A stretch of DNA of 64,000 nt from Camellia lanceoleosa (taxonomy: Eukaryota; Streptophyta; Magnoliopsida; Ericales; Theaceae), in NCBI GenBank assembly GCA_025200525.1, contig CM045768.1, forward strand, positions 50,662,925 to 50,726,924, given 5' to 3'. Below the pieces are notes generated by a model. That model was not told where the DNA came from and searched no databases. It saw only the letters and a program-made list of their open reading frames with translations. Both the position numbers and the translations under genes were made by a program. Shown here one piece after another: positions 23,227 through 35,972 of the stretch (the first letter of the stretch is position 1; every line of letters begins with the position of its first letter).

Positions 23227-24599
23227 TTGGAAACCCTAGAAAAGGGGAATATACAAAGAATCAGAAAGAACAGAGTAGAAGACAGAGAAGAGGGAGATTG
23301 AAGGAGTAGTGGGGAGGATGAAGTTGGACTGTCCGATTAACTGGTTCAGCGGTTGAACCGTTAACTTGGCGTCGCGTGTTCGTTTTTTTTTTAAATGTGT
23401 TTCTCGTTATCCAGATTCTATTGTATGGTCTGTGATTGGCTCTCGTTCTGGAATAGAAATCGAAGGACGGAGGAGTGTAAAAATGCATGTGGTTCGTGGG
23501 CGGCTCAATAGCCGTTCGCAGTTTGGGATGGCCCGGTCTGTTTAGATTTGTTTGCGCTTGGGTTTGAGCTCAGTTTGAGATTCTGATTGAGTTTGGGTTA
23601 TCATTTTAAAGTTTAGTTTGGCCCAATTCATCAATCAGACTCACTTAAAATTCAACCCGTCGAAACTCAGTATTTTTTTTTAAAAAAAAAATTAATAAAA
23701 AAAATACATATATATATATTCAAAGCTCAGCCCGTCAGTCCGAATACTCTAATTTTTTAATCTGTGAGCCAATCTCACTGGTCCAAATTTTAATTTTTTA
23801 ATCTGTGAATCAACCTCACTGGTCCAAATTTTAACGGAAACTTGCGAGACCCGATATAGACCGAGTCGGGCTAAATTTAGATTCTCTGTATCAGCGTGCG
23901 TGTGCGCGCGCATGAATTTATTGAGATAGTTTGCGGGGCACGTGTAGAGATTGAGGCAAGCAAACGGCAAAGTACAATCTGTACGAGTGTTTGCAAGTTC
24001 AAAGCAGGTGACACTCTTACATACATGCATACATATGATAAGTATCTTTCAAAAGGGTATACTTTATAATTAAAAATAATAATAATAAAATAATTTTAAT
24101 TTTTTAAATCATAATTAAAAAATATTATAATAAAAAATAATATGAGATATAACTAAAAAATTTATGAATCATAATTAAAATAATGTCATAATTAAAGAAG
24201 AAAATTAATCATAACTAAAAAATTAATATTATTAAAAATACATATGATACACTCTTTTTAAATAGGTGTATATTAAAATTCTCCCCCCCCATTTTATGGA
24301 TGAACACTTTCCTTTTCTTTTTTCTTTTTTTGTTTTTAAACATCATTTTATCCCTAGTCATCAAATTATAAGAATATACAAAATTAAATCTATTCCATCA
24401 TTTTTTTTCCCCTTTTGGTCACCAAATTAATGGCTGGTTTGGCAAGTCCAAAATAATCCAAAAAGCCAAAAAATTATACAAAAAATAAAAAAGACATTAC
24501 TATTCACAAATAAAAAATATTTTATATATTTTTATAATACAAATCGACTGAGCAACGTGATAGCCGTACTTATGATAGAGACCAAGCCATTATACAATT
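23227..24599. other. FtsH 5' flank and AT-rich intergenic DNA
   Basis: Bases 23227-23500 are the likely 5' untranslated region and core promoter of the minus-strand FtsH gene; no single TATA box stands out. Bases 23751-23836 hold a tandem pair of about 46 bp (TCACTGGTCCAAATTTTAA core). The rest is AT-rich with no gene. Confidence 0.4.
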
Positions 24600-24837
24600 T
24601 TTGGACCCAAAAAAAAATTACATAGGTAAAGCCACAAAGTTTGATGGTAATGTTGGGCCCTTGGGGGCCTACTAAGGGTTACGTTTTAATAATCCAAACC
24701 GTTCAATATGTAGAACTCATCGAGTAATATATGCCTATAAAAAATCAAGTTGATCAAATATCGTCAACTATATGATCAAATCAATTTTGTATAAATAAAG
24801 CGGATGGTACGATAGTTAATTGTTGAAAGATATCCGA

Positions 24838-25262
24838 ATTAACAAATGTAACTTAATGGATCTTGGCTATGTTGGGCCAAGACTTACCTGGTCTAATAAT
24901 CGCAAGGGATGGGCAAACACAATGGTTCGACTGGATCGAGCTCTGTGTAACTCGGAATGGCGCACCTTATTTCCTGATGGTAGTGTTCGCAACTTACCTC
25001 GGACCTATTCCGATCATTCCCCTTTAATGGTTTACACCCAAGGTATGCACCCCTCTAACTCCTCTGCCAAACCCTTTCGATTTGAGGCTGCATGGATTTC
25101 CCATGAGGATTTCAGGGCTGTGGTGGCTGATAGCTGAGTTTTCTTGAACTCATCTATCTCCCTATCCCTGGAAACTCTGGCTAGGAAAGCCTCGGCCTAG
25201 AACAAGAACGTTTTTGGTAATATCTTTAGGAATAAAAGATGGTTGATTGGGCGCATTAAATG
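24838..25262 (+). pseudogene. LINE ORF2 fragment: endonuclease C-terminus
   Basis: The frame through 25134 shows the EEP endonuclease tail with RLTWSNNR, RLDRALCN and YSDHSPLMV. It stops at TGA (25135-25137) and the similarity continues in the same region (ETLARKASAWNKNVFGN-like text) until the LTR at 25263. The 5' truncation falls exactly at the target duplication, typical of incomplete target-primed reverse transcription. Confidence 0.8.
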
Positions 25263-26801
25263 TGTGACACCCTAAATGTTTAATTAAATACCATATAAAT
25301 ATTTATATATAATTGTGATTGTATGTGATAATAGATTATTAAATAAATAAATATATAAATCTAAATTGGCGTTGGGTTATCAAGTATGAGATTAATTAGG
25401 AATTATTATTTGAGGCTAAATTAACACAAATATAAAATTTATAATACAAATTAGAGTTAAAGATAATAAATAAATAATAACTTAACACCAAAACAAATAA
25501 AGAAATGAATAAAAAGAAAAGGAAATGAAAAAAAAAAATTAAGACACAAGTTGCCCAGTAAGGTTGTCAACCTCGGCCCAAAAGGAAAGAAAAACAAAAA
25601 AAATAATAATAATAATAAAAGCCTAAGCCAACATTGGCCCAAGCTAAACAAAAGCCCAAGTATTTATAGATATATATTAGAGAGATTTAGACTTATCCAA
25701 ATCTGTGAATTGATTTACAATTAAGGCACAAATCTTCTAGCATCATAATGCCTCGATAGAGAGAGGCTACGTGTCATACATCACTGGGCTCGGAAAACAG
25801 TATATAAAGGGACTAAGAGTGTTGTGATTAAGAGAAAAACGAAAGAAAAAAACAAAAGGAAAGGGTGGGAAACCGAGAGAAGTATATAAGTTGAGAGTAA
25901 GGAAAGAAAGTTATGATAGTAAAGTAAGGCTAAGGGTTATAATTAAGGTGAGTTATATTATACCTTAATTTATCATTATATGTTTTATGAATGTTTTGAG
26001 TTACCATAGCTTATTTTATACAAGTTATATAAATAAAAATTATGTTTATAAACATTCCAGTTACATGGATTACTTTCTAAACTCTATTTACTTAAAAGGA
26101 AATCTATAGATATGTTTGTTTAAATTTTAGTATATATTTGACTATAACCTTATAAATAACTATGTTTTGTAAGTATCATCACGGGAGTCCCACACCTTGC
26201 GAGACTTAAATAGCCAGTGGCCTCTGTTTGACCATTTTGTTGTCCTCTGTTTGTCATGGATCCATTGACCTTTGTTCTGACTGTCACTTCTGTGACCTCT
26301 GTTCTGTTCTGTTTTATACCGTGGTTATGATTATTATGGTTTCTGTATTCTGTCACTTTAAATAAATTGTCATTTTAAATTAAAATATGCAAATATTTTA
26401 GCCTAACTAATTATCTATGGATATTTTGTATTCCCTACACTCTTGGCATAATATTTCTCACTCATTGTGTGCTTATAAAGTACATTACCCTTCGGTGACG
26501 AGATGTAAGGGAAATCCATAACCCTACGAAATGGAACCTGCTCATGGACTGTTGTTAAACCACTATTTTATCTTTCTTTTTTTTTATATTTTTACTTCCT
26601 TTTGTCTCTATTCGGGGCTGGTCACTGAATAATAAAATAATGAAAGCCCTAGAAATGTATTTCTTTTTTTTTAAAATAGTAGTATGAAATAAAATTTCTG
26701 TCTAAGTATATTTTTTCGCTTGCGCAGTTTAATTTGTTTGAATAAGAATAAGTTAGTAAGTCACGATTCCAACTCTAAGCCTCTGGGGTTGGGTCTTGAC
26801 A
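25263..26801 (+). repeat. 5' LTR of the gypsy element
   Basis: 1539 bp, beginning TGTGACACC and ending TCTTGACA. It is very similar along its length to 35973-37528, with scattered substitutions and small indels (for example a 16-base insertion near 36746 of the right copy). Divergence between the two copies would date the insertion. Confidence 0.93.
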
Positions 26802-26803
26802 AA

Positions 26804-26824
26804 GGTAGTATCAGAGCAACGGTT
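26804..26824 (+). other. Primer binding site
   Basis: GGTAGTATCAGAGCAACGG follows the 5' LTR by two bases and matches the usual initiator-tRNA-Met site (TGGTATCAGAGC) with one visible change. Confidence 0.75.
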
Positions 26825-26955
26825 CACAAAAAAAAAAAAAAAATCTATAACGGAAAATATATATATATATATAATCAAACTAAAATAATAATAAATAATT
26901 ACATGAGACGTTAGTTTTCCTGTGTAAAATCTCACGTTTATTCTGGTGTTGTAGG

Positions 26956-27482
26956 ATGTCAGAGATTTACCTTGATGATGCTTTTTGGAATGACCTCCAG
27001 GCCATCAACTTAGATGAAATTTTAGCCGAACACCCTACCCCCGTCCCCGCCTCACCTGAGGGTTTGGGAGATTCTGAGGAAATAGTTAAGGAATTGCACC
27101 CAGGTCTTGGCCGGTTGATGGGTCGGCCAATTTATATCCAAGTTGACCCTACTGACGTCCCACACTTGTTATGGAGGCACATCCTTGTCCATACATGCAG
27201 ACTTTTTCTCGGACCATCTCGCGTCCTTGGCGTCGCCCCGGGTCATGACCGCCCGCATTACATTATAGGCCCTCTACCCTCAGAGTTTGCAGCCAGAAGG
27301 GGGAATGTGTACCCCGAGGATTACATTCTCACCACAGTTTCAAATCCATTAGAGATCATTAATATGCAAAGTGTTGACTTCGAAAATGATTTGTTATATG
27401 TTGAGACACCTGTTTGGATTATCGACCGAACATTTGTGGGTCATATACGATCTATCCCCATTTTCACGGTCCAGGTAGCATG
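26956..27482 (+). CDS. Unknown pre-gag ORF of the gypsy element, 5' part
   Basis: An open frame of 175 codons before interruption, starting 155 bases after the LTR. The protein is acidic at the start (MSEIYLDDAFWNDL) and later rich in Pro, His and aromatics (VPHLLWRHILVH, RPHYIIGPLPSEF). I do not recognise the family; it is not gag, which starts separately at 31554. The frame is cut by a solo LTR at 27483. Across the insertion (with one copy of the CATG duplication removed) the same frame continues at 31204 for about 32 codons to TAG at 31298-31300. That continuity argues it was a real protein of about 208 residues at the time of insertion. Function unknown. Confidence 0.6.
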
Positions 27483-30400
27483 TGTAACGGCCCCATCACG
27501 TATAATGATTGATACTTGATTAATTAAGAGGATTTGAAATTTAATTGCCGAGTATTATAATTTATTTGAGATTTTGTGGAATCTGACTCGTAAATGATTC
27601 TATTAAAGAGTTATTTTGGAATTACAAATTAAAGGTCCAAATGGCTTAAGGAGGTGAAGTTAAAAAGTTGAATCAATTTGATCTTAATTATGGACCCATT
27701 TGGGAGTTTAATTAAATATTCGATTCAGTTTAGTGAAATTGAGATTCGATTAATTAGGTCCTAATTGGAGTTGATTAAGTCACGAGGATTGAGGATTGTG
27801 GTTATTATAAATTAAATTTAATTATGATGTGCCCAATTTGAATATGTAATTCATTGATGAAAAATTTGAGTCTGATCAGAAATTGAAGGCCTAGATGATT
27901 TGGGAGATCAAAATTGATAATGATAATAAATTTAATTTAATATTTGGAGCCTTTTGGGAGTCTGACAAAAAAAATCTGATTTGGACTAATAAAATTAAAT
28001 ATGATTAATTAGGCTCTAATGGAAATCAAGTAGATTAATTAAATTATGAGAGATTTATGATTTGTTATAATTAATTTAATTATGTGTTGATTAAGATTTA
28101 TTAAGATTAAGTGATACTTAATTAAATTATTCCTAGACATAAGTTAATTTGAGCCAAATTAATATTGGGGGTGTATATAGGTGTGGGTGTAGTGAGAAAT
28201 CTGTGCATGTGTGTGTATGAGTGTTGTGCTGGAAGGCTTAAGGGCTGTGCACGTGTGCTTGTGCAAGATTTGGAGTGAACATGTGTGTGTGTAAAGTGGT
28301 GATGTTCCTTAAGGTAACAAATGTTTATGAAGTCAACAAGAAAGGGAGTGAAGAGAAAATGAGTCCGAGAGAGGGAGAAAGAGCCGAAAAGAGAGAGAGA
28401 GTGAGTGAGCCCAAGATTTGTACAAATTCTGGAGAAGAACTCAAGGAAGGGCTATGGAGTAAAGAAAGAAAATGAAGAAAAGAAAAGGGAAAATAGAGGA
28501 GAATCAAACAAGATGTTGAAATTAAAGCTTAAAGGTATGAAATCATGCTTAAGTGTAAGATGATGGAAGTTAATTTGGAATTTGGTTCTAAACATGAAAA
28601 GGATCACATGCATGTGGAATATTATGGAAATAAATTTGAAAATTAATTAGTTTGAGTTTGATTTTACTAAATTTGAGATCCATCCTTGCATATATGCTAG
28701 AATTTCAAAGTTTAGATTTAATTCATGTGTAAAGAGATTTATGAGATTAAATTTGGATTAGGTATGAAGAAAAATTAATTAAATCTAAATTGTGATAAAT
28801 CAAGAAATAAATTGTGATTTACAATTTGACAATTTAGAGTTGGCTTAATTTTGAAATGAAATTTCATACATGCATTGTGGATTTTCAAGATTTTAGAACT
28901 TTAATCCATATTTTAAAGCTTGTGAGTTTGGGATTGAGTTTTGATAGTAATTAAAAAGTCAAATTATAATTTGAGCTTGATAATGTAGAATTAGTTGGAT
29001 TTTTGATAAGTGTTTTATACATGCATCATAGATTATGAAAAATTTGGATTAATTCAATCTCATATTTTGAAGAGAAAAAGGGAATGTTTTATAAACATCA
29101 AGTTTATGGAAATTTAGAATTAATCCTAATGTTAGATAAAGTGTTGATGTTATAATTAGATTTTAATCCATACTTGTAACTTGAGATTTTATTTAAATTA
29201 AACATATTTTGGGACATCAATGGTTATGAATTAAATTGAGGCTATGAATTAAGTTAAGATTAAGATTATGGAAACTAGTTGGAAAATTTATAAGAAGTTT
29301 CATGACTTCAATTTCGTGATTTCAAGGAAAATAGAAAGAATTTGACGCCAATTTTATGTAACTAAAAAGAAAAGGAGAAATTGGGGCCATGTTAAGTTTA
29401 TGGAGTTCAATTTAGAGATTAATCACTTTGGATTTGGGATTTGGCTTGTTATGGAGGAAATGAATTAAAACTAAATTTGGCAGTTGGGGCATGATTTTGA
29501 ATAAATGATTTTTGAATAAATGATTTAGCAAATTATGACTTTAATAAATGGTTCTCCATGTTTGCATACTAAAGTGCATGTTTTGAAGCTTTAAATACCA
29601 AATTTTAATTTTAATTTCAATTTTAGAATTTCTGAATTTTTATTGTCTGCTCGAGTGAGGGAATCCTCGCTTGAGCGTGAAAATCGACCTCCCAGTAGTT
29701 TTCAAACTTTACAGTCCGCTCGAGCGGCCAAAGTGGCGCTCGAGCGGAGACCCATTTTCAGCATGTTTTGGAAAATTGCATTTGGTTCATATTTTTATCC
29801 TCATCTTTTTCCAATGCATTCTAGACATGATTTATGACTCAATAAAGATTAATAGGCCACTAATCAACATAGATTAGCTAGTTAAAGAATGAATCATTGA
29901 TCTTGTGGTAATTGTTTAAGAAGCCGAGTAAAGGATCAACCTATTTGGAAAAGAAGGACTTAGTAACGAAAGAATATGTGAAATAAGAACCCGATTTATT
30001 TAAATGAGAAAAAATAAACGTAGTAGAACTTCGGACTATAAAGACTAGAAATGACAAGTTTAATCAAGGGAGTAATATTGTGTTTCAATGTGTATATGTT
30101 ATGTGCTTGTGTAGGTCACGCGCCATTGTCTGCCTGATTTTCCCGATATGTCCAGTCTGTCTGATTTGCTTCTGCAGCCATCTGTGAGTAATAACTTAGT
30201 AAAGATATGTTCAACTGTACTTATTTTCTGTGTGACAAAATGAGATCTGTTTTCTGAAATGATATGTTATGTACAATGAATGATTGTCCAATTTCTGACA
30301 TGTATCCGTGACATCCTTAGTACCATGTGAGATTTACAGCCATGACCTGATATCGGAGGTTCCTTCGTGGAACTTTACGCTTCATGCGTCCTGTTGTGTT

Positions 30401-31199
30401 ACGCTTTATGCGTCCTGTTTGTGCACTGATGCCCGTACCAGAGGCCCGCCATGGGGGCTTAGCTGTCTTGTTACCCGGATCCGGAGGTTCCTTCGCGGGA
30501 ACTAAGGAGGTTATTCATAACCTTACGCATGGCGCATCCTGTTTAGTTATGCTAATGGATGTATCACGTAAATGTAACTATGACTTATGATTTCTGTCGA
30601 TATATGATCTGATCAAGTATGAATTTGATAAAACTGAATTATGAGTTCGATCTGATCAAGCATGATTTTGATACAATATGAATTGATTTTTAAAATCTGT
30701 ATGGACTCATTCATTGAAACCCTTTACTCTGTTATTATTCACTGGACTTTAGCTTATTGTATTATTTATGTATGTAGGTGATCATGCGCGTGACCAGGCT
30801 TAGAAGCATTTGTCTAGAATATGTTCTGTCAGCCAACCTATGTGCCTCCAGTGGAGGTTCCGGATATGTTAAGTGTTATCGTTATGTAATTTAAAGTTCA
30901 AGTTATGTTTTCTTGTTTGTTTCTTCAAGTCAGGTGTATTTTGAAAAAGGGGACTAAGTCCCTTTCTGCCTAATCTGTATATATATTATGACTTAAAGAT
31001 GATGTGTATATATGTATATAAAAAGTTTTAAATTTTTCTGTCTCATATAAGTCTGCACAGCTCAATGGGCGTTGTATATTCTTATTTGCTTCCGCTAGCC
31101 CCTAATATTATGTTAATCTGTCTCAGAGGCCTTCGGTAATCCCAGGATTACTGGCCGGTTATGATGCTAAACCTATAGGGACGGGTTTGGGTCATGACA
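27483..31199 (+). mobile_element. Solo LTR A, nested in the gypsy element
   Basis: It begins TGTAACGGCC and ends GGGTCATGACA, and is flanked on both sides by CATG (27479-27482 and 31200-31203). No gag or pol lies inside; the DNA is AT-rich with a TG-rich patch (28195-28290) and a small cluster of CTCGAG palindromes (29645-29745). The last 150 bp are clearly homologous to the ends of solo LTR B (shared GCTCAATGGGC, GCTTCCGCT, GATGCTAAACC, GGGTTTGGGTC). A length of 3.7 kb is large for an LTR but within the range of some chromovirus families. Confidence 0.75.
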
Positions 31200-31203
31200 C
31201 ATG

Positions 31204-31300
31204 GGTGTGTTTTGGTGTAATCCAGTTGGGGTGGAAGTTCGAGCTTTTTATGCAGCATTATTTCCCCTGGTTTTTCGGCCCATCTAACCCACCACTCTAG
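31204..31300 (+). CDS. Pre-gag ORF of the gypsy element, 3' part
   Basis: This continues the frame of 26956-27482 after the nested LTR. It is aromatic-rich (FELFMQHYFPWFFGP) and ends at TAG. Beyond the stop the same frame holds further stops before gag at 31554, so the true C-terminus may be here. Confidence 0.45.
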
Positions 31301-31553
31301 ATCTGGATAGTAGAAAATCTTTTGTATGCTGATCTTGATATGTTCTAATCCCCTTTTTGTTGACTTTTGTTTTTGTTTACCACAGGGATGGGACACCAAC
31401 GTATTCTGACTAATGTAATATGAATTGTTAAATAAATAAGTAAAAATGTGTAATGTTGACAGTTTATATAAATATAAAGTGTACTACATGTTGTGCTACA
31501 TATATATATATATGCTGTGTTGAAAATATAATACCTCGTTTATTACTTGTAGA

Positions 31554-34500
31554 ATGGCTAATGGTAATGGAAGTGAGTCATCAGTTAGCGGTACGGAATC
31601 GATGGAAAGAGTAATGGAAAGAGCGGTTGCTAGTTTTCTACAAGCCTTGCAAGCTAACATCAATAATAGGACGCTGGGACGACAAGAAGGGCTGGTTACC
31701 ATAAAACAGTTCCAGGATCTGAAACCCACCACATTTACCGGCGACCCAGACCCAATGGTAGTAGACGCTTGGGTTAAAGACATGGAAAAGATTTTTCGTA
31801 CCCTACCTTGCACCGAAAGGCAAAAGGTAACTTTCGCCACCTTCACTTTCAAAGACAATGCACAGGAATGGTGGCTTCTCACTCTGGCCAAAGAAGAAAT
31901 TACGACTTGGGCAAGATTCTTGGAAGTATTCTATGAAAAATACTTTCCAGATTCATTGCAGGAACAGAAGGCATCAGAATTCATACATTTGAAGCAAGGA
32001 ACTATGACAGTGGCCGAATATGAGAGCAAGTTCACACAACTCGCTCGGTTTGCAACATACGTCATCCCCACCGAAACTCGAAAAGCAAGAAAATTCGAAG
32101 CAGGATTGGATGCTGGAATTAAAGACAGGCTTGAAGTCTTGAAATTGCCAACCTATGCAGAAGTGGTAGACCGGGCATACATAGCAGAAAATGGAATTAA
32201 AGCCTCGCGTTCCGGAGAACCAAGCTACAAGAAGCGATTTTGGAAAAGAGATAACAGAAGACCCGGTGTTGCACCTCAAAAAAAGGTGAACATGGGCACA
32301 ACCAGCTCAGGCCACCACGTTCCTACCAACCCCCGAGGTGGCACTATTCCAACTTGCCCCACTTGTGGGAGGATTCATTGGGGACAATGCCATCAAGACA
32401 CGGGAGCGTGTTTTACATGCGGACAGTTTGGCCACTTGCTAAGAGATTGTCCAAAGATGGTTAATCCTACAGCCAGCCCCTCTGGCCCAGTCAGGAGAAC
32501 CGCGGGACCGGGAGGAGAAAAGAAGGACCAAAACCGCCAAGGTCGGGCTTTCGCCTTGATACCTGGAAAACCGGAAGTTACCGAAAACGTTGTGTCAAGT
32601 ACACTTTCTATCTGTGGTCTTTTAGCTCATGTCCTTATTGACTCTGGGTCAACTCATTCTTTTGTTGCACCACACTTTGCTGCCAAGTTGACATCAACAC
32701 CCGAACCATTAGGATATACATTGTCTGTGTCTTTTCCTTCTGGTAAGTCTGCCTGTAGTACTGATGTGTATAGATCTTGTGTTGTATTCCTAAAAGGCAA
32801 AACCTTATATGTAGACTTGATTCCCCTCCGCATTGGAAACTTTGATGTAATCTTAGGTATGGATTGGCTGGCTGCCAACCACGCCTCTATCGATTGTAAA
32901 GCCAAAAAGGTCTCCCTCAAGTTACCAAATCAACCCGAACTTGTCTTTGATGGGGCTGAAGTTTCTAACCCTTCCTGTATTATATCCTCCATGGCAGCCC
33001 AATGCCTTTTAAGGAAGGGTTGTGGTAGTTATATTTGTTATGTGATTGATACACAAAAAGAGGCCCCCACCATTAATGCAATTCCTGTAGTTCGAGAATT
33101 CCCGGATGTCTTCCTTGAAGATCTACCCAGTATTCCAGTTGATCGAGAGATCGAATTTACCATTGAAACCCAACCTGGCACGCAGCCTATATCAAAAGCT
33201 CCCTACCGCATGTCGATGACAGAATTGAAAGAGCTGAAGACTCAACTCCAAGAACTCTTGGACAAAGGTTTCATTCGACCTAGTACCTCACCCTGGGGAG
33301 CTCCGGTATTGTTCGTGAAGAAAAATGATAGCACGATGAGATTATGCATCGATTACTGGGAGCTGAACAAGGTCACCATCAAGAATCGATATCCTTTGCC
33401 GCGAATCGATGACTTATTCGATCAACTTCAAGGCGCACAAGTGTTTTCCAAAATTGACTTACGTTCTGACTATCATCAACTAAAGGTTAAAACGGAAAGC
33501 ATTGAAAGACTGCCTTCAGAACCCGTTACGGGCACTACAAATTTCTCGTCATGCCTTTTGGCGTCACAAACGCCCCGGCAGCTTTCATGGACCTCATGAA
33601 CAGAGTGTTCAAACCCTACCTTGATGAGTTCGTCATCGTCTTCATTGACGACATCCTCATATACTCCAAGTCACCAAAAGCTCATGAGCGGCACTTGCGA
33701 ATGGTTTTACAAACACTACGTGATCACAAACTCTACGCCAACTTGAAGAAATGCAAATTCTGGATCACTAGTGTACACTTTCTCGGTCACGTCATTAACA
33801 AAGACGGCATCTCGGTTGACCCCCAAAAAGTTGCAGCAATCGTGGACTGGCCGCGACCTACTAATGTAATCAGAAATCCGAAGTTTCTTGGGTCTAGCCG
33901 GTTATTATCGACGTTTCGTGCAAGATTTCTCAAAAATAGCATCGCCTTTGACCCAGCTAACTCAGAAGAACACACCCTTTTAATGGACCGATAAACAGGA
34001 GCGTTGCTTTCAAGAATTAAAAGGTCGACTTGTGTCAGCCCCTATACTAGCACTCCCTACCGGAGCAGATGGGTTCGTAATTTATAGTGATGCCTCATAC
34101 AATGGGTTGGGTTGTGTTCTCATGCAAGACGGAAAGGTCATTGCTTATGCGTCACGACAATTGAAGATTCACGAGAAGAACTACCCGACTCACGATTTGG
34201 AATTGGCTGCGGTGATCTTTGCTCTCAAAATCTAGCATCATTATCTCTACGGTACAACCTGCGAAATTTATACTGACCACAAGAGTCTAAAATATCTATT
34301 CACACAGAAGGAACTGAATATGAGGCAACGGCGGTGGTTGGAATTTATGAAAGACTATGATATAGAAATCCATCACCATCCGGGCAAAGCTAACGTGATA
34401 GCAGACGCACTGAGTCGAAAGTCAACAAGAAGCTTGGCATGCACCCTCATTTCCTGCAAGGTCAATAGGTTACTCGCCAACGTAACCGTGGAGCCTACAT

Positions 34501-35783
34501 TGATTGGAGAAATTAAAGCGCGCCAATGAGAATATAAACTCTTGAAGAAAAGGTACGAGGAACAAGGAAGCACGCCTGATCCTGATTTCATTATAAGCAA
34601 TGGGATACTGAAATTTCGAAATCGAATTTGCATACCCGATATCCCAGAACTCAAGAAAAAGATACTGGAGGAAGCTCATAACTCAAGATTTGCAGTCCAC
34701 CCTAGCAACACAAAAATGTATCATGATCTGAAGAAACATTACTGGTGGACCGGAATGAAAAGAGATATAACAAACCATGTTTCTAAATGTCTGCATTGTC
34801 AGCAGGTTAAAGCAAAACATCAGAGACCGGTGGGGCTACTGCAACCACTCCCTATTCCTGAATGGAAATGGGAACACATTACTATGGACTTCGTGGTTAG
34901 GCTACCACAGTCTTTTTCAAAGAATGATGCAATATGGGTTATAGTAGACCGATTGACAAAGTCAGCACACTTTCTACCAATCAAAATCATGTACTCTCTG
35001 AATAAGTTTGCCACTTTATATATCAAAGAGATTATTCGGTTGCATGGTATTCCAGTTTCAATCGTGTCTGACCAAGACCCTCGTTTCGTGTCTCACTTCT
35101 GGAATAAATTGCAAGAAGTGTTAAGAACTACACTGAAGTTCAGCACGGCCTATCATCCACAAATTGATGGGCAATCCGAAAGAACAATCCAGACGTTGGA
35201 AGACATGTTATGTGTATGCGTGTTGAACCTCAAAGATAACTGGGATGAACATCTACCTTTAGTAGAATTCGCCTATAACAACAGCTATCAGGCAAGCATT
35301 GGAATGGCACCATACAAAGCTCTGTATGGAAGGAGATGTCGATCACCCATGTGCTGGACGGAAGTCAGGGACAGGAAATTGTTAGGCCCCGAAATCGTGC
35401 AAATCACAAGTGAGAAAATCCAACTCATTCAACAGCGGATTCGCACTGCTCAGAGCTGCCAGAAAAGTTATGTGGATACTCGGTGGCGAGACTTGGAATT
35501 TCAAGTAGGAGATCATGTGTTTCTCAAAATCTCACCAACAAGAGGAGTGATCCGATTCGGAAAACGCGGGAAGCTAAACCCACGTTACATCGGGCCATTC
35601 GAGATACTGGAAAGAATTGGTCCTGTAGCCTATCGCTTTGCACTACCTCCTGAGCTATCTAATAACCACAACGTGTTTCACGTATCAATGCTCCGACGGT
35701 ATCTCCGAGATCCAGAACATGTCATCGACTATGAGAACTTGGAAGTTCGAGAAGATCTCTCTTATGAAGAACAACCAGTGTAG
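31554..35783 (+). pseudogene. gag-pol of the gypsy element, frameshifted
   Basis: The order is gag (31554-32380, retrotransposon gag core around [10 protein letters not shown] and FYEKYFPDS), CCHC knuckle [14 protein letters not shown] (about 32410-32450), aspartic protease [10 protein letters not shown] (about 32634), reverse transcriptase (33200-33900, active site FIDDILIYS near 33640), RNase H (34032-34420, YSDAS and TDHKSL), integrase (34640-35780, HHCC finger ending CLHCQQ, catalytic region with D at MDF, D at SDQDPRF, E in GQSERT). Pol breaks by a frameshift near 33530, another near 33890-34000, a TAG at the end of 34032-34235, TGA at 34527-34529, and TAG at 35781-35783. After the last stop the frame continues into a chromodomain-like tail (KTIPLVKVLW, EEATWE, YPHLFEN to 35926), the mark of the Tekay/Del chromovirus group. 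Confidence 0.9.
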
Positions 35784-35960
35784 ATTCTCGATCGTCGTAA
35801 TCAAGTTCTTCGAAACAAGACCATACCGCTGGTAAAGGTCTTATGGCAAAATCATCACAGCGAAGAAGCCACGTGGGAAACGGAGAGTCAAATGCAAACC
35901 AAATACCCACACCTCTTCGAAAATTAAGGTACGTCGAGTTTGAGGACAAACTCCTATTTA

Positions 35961-35972
35961 GGAGGGGAGAAA
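35961..35972 (+). other. Polypurine tract
   Basis: GGAGGGGAGAAA directly precedes the right LTR and fits the plus-strand primer of LTR elements. Confidence 0.8.

Noticed and set aside
26150..26356. Minus-strand frame repeated at 36877-37083
   Set aside because: It recurs only because both lie in the two LTRs of the gypsy element; no known domain.
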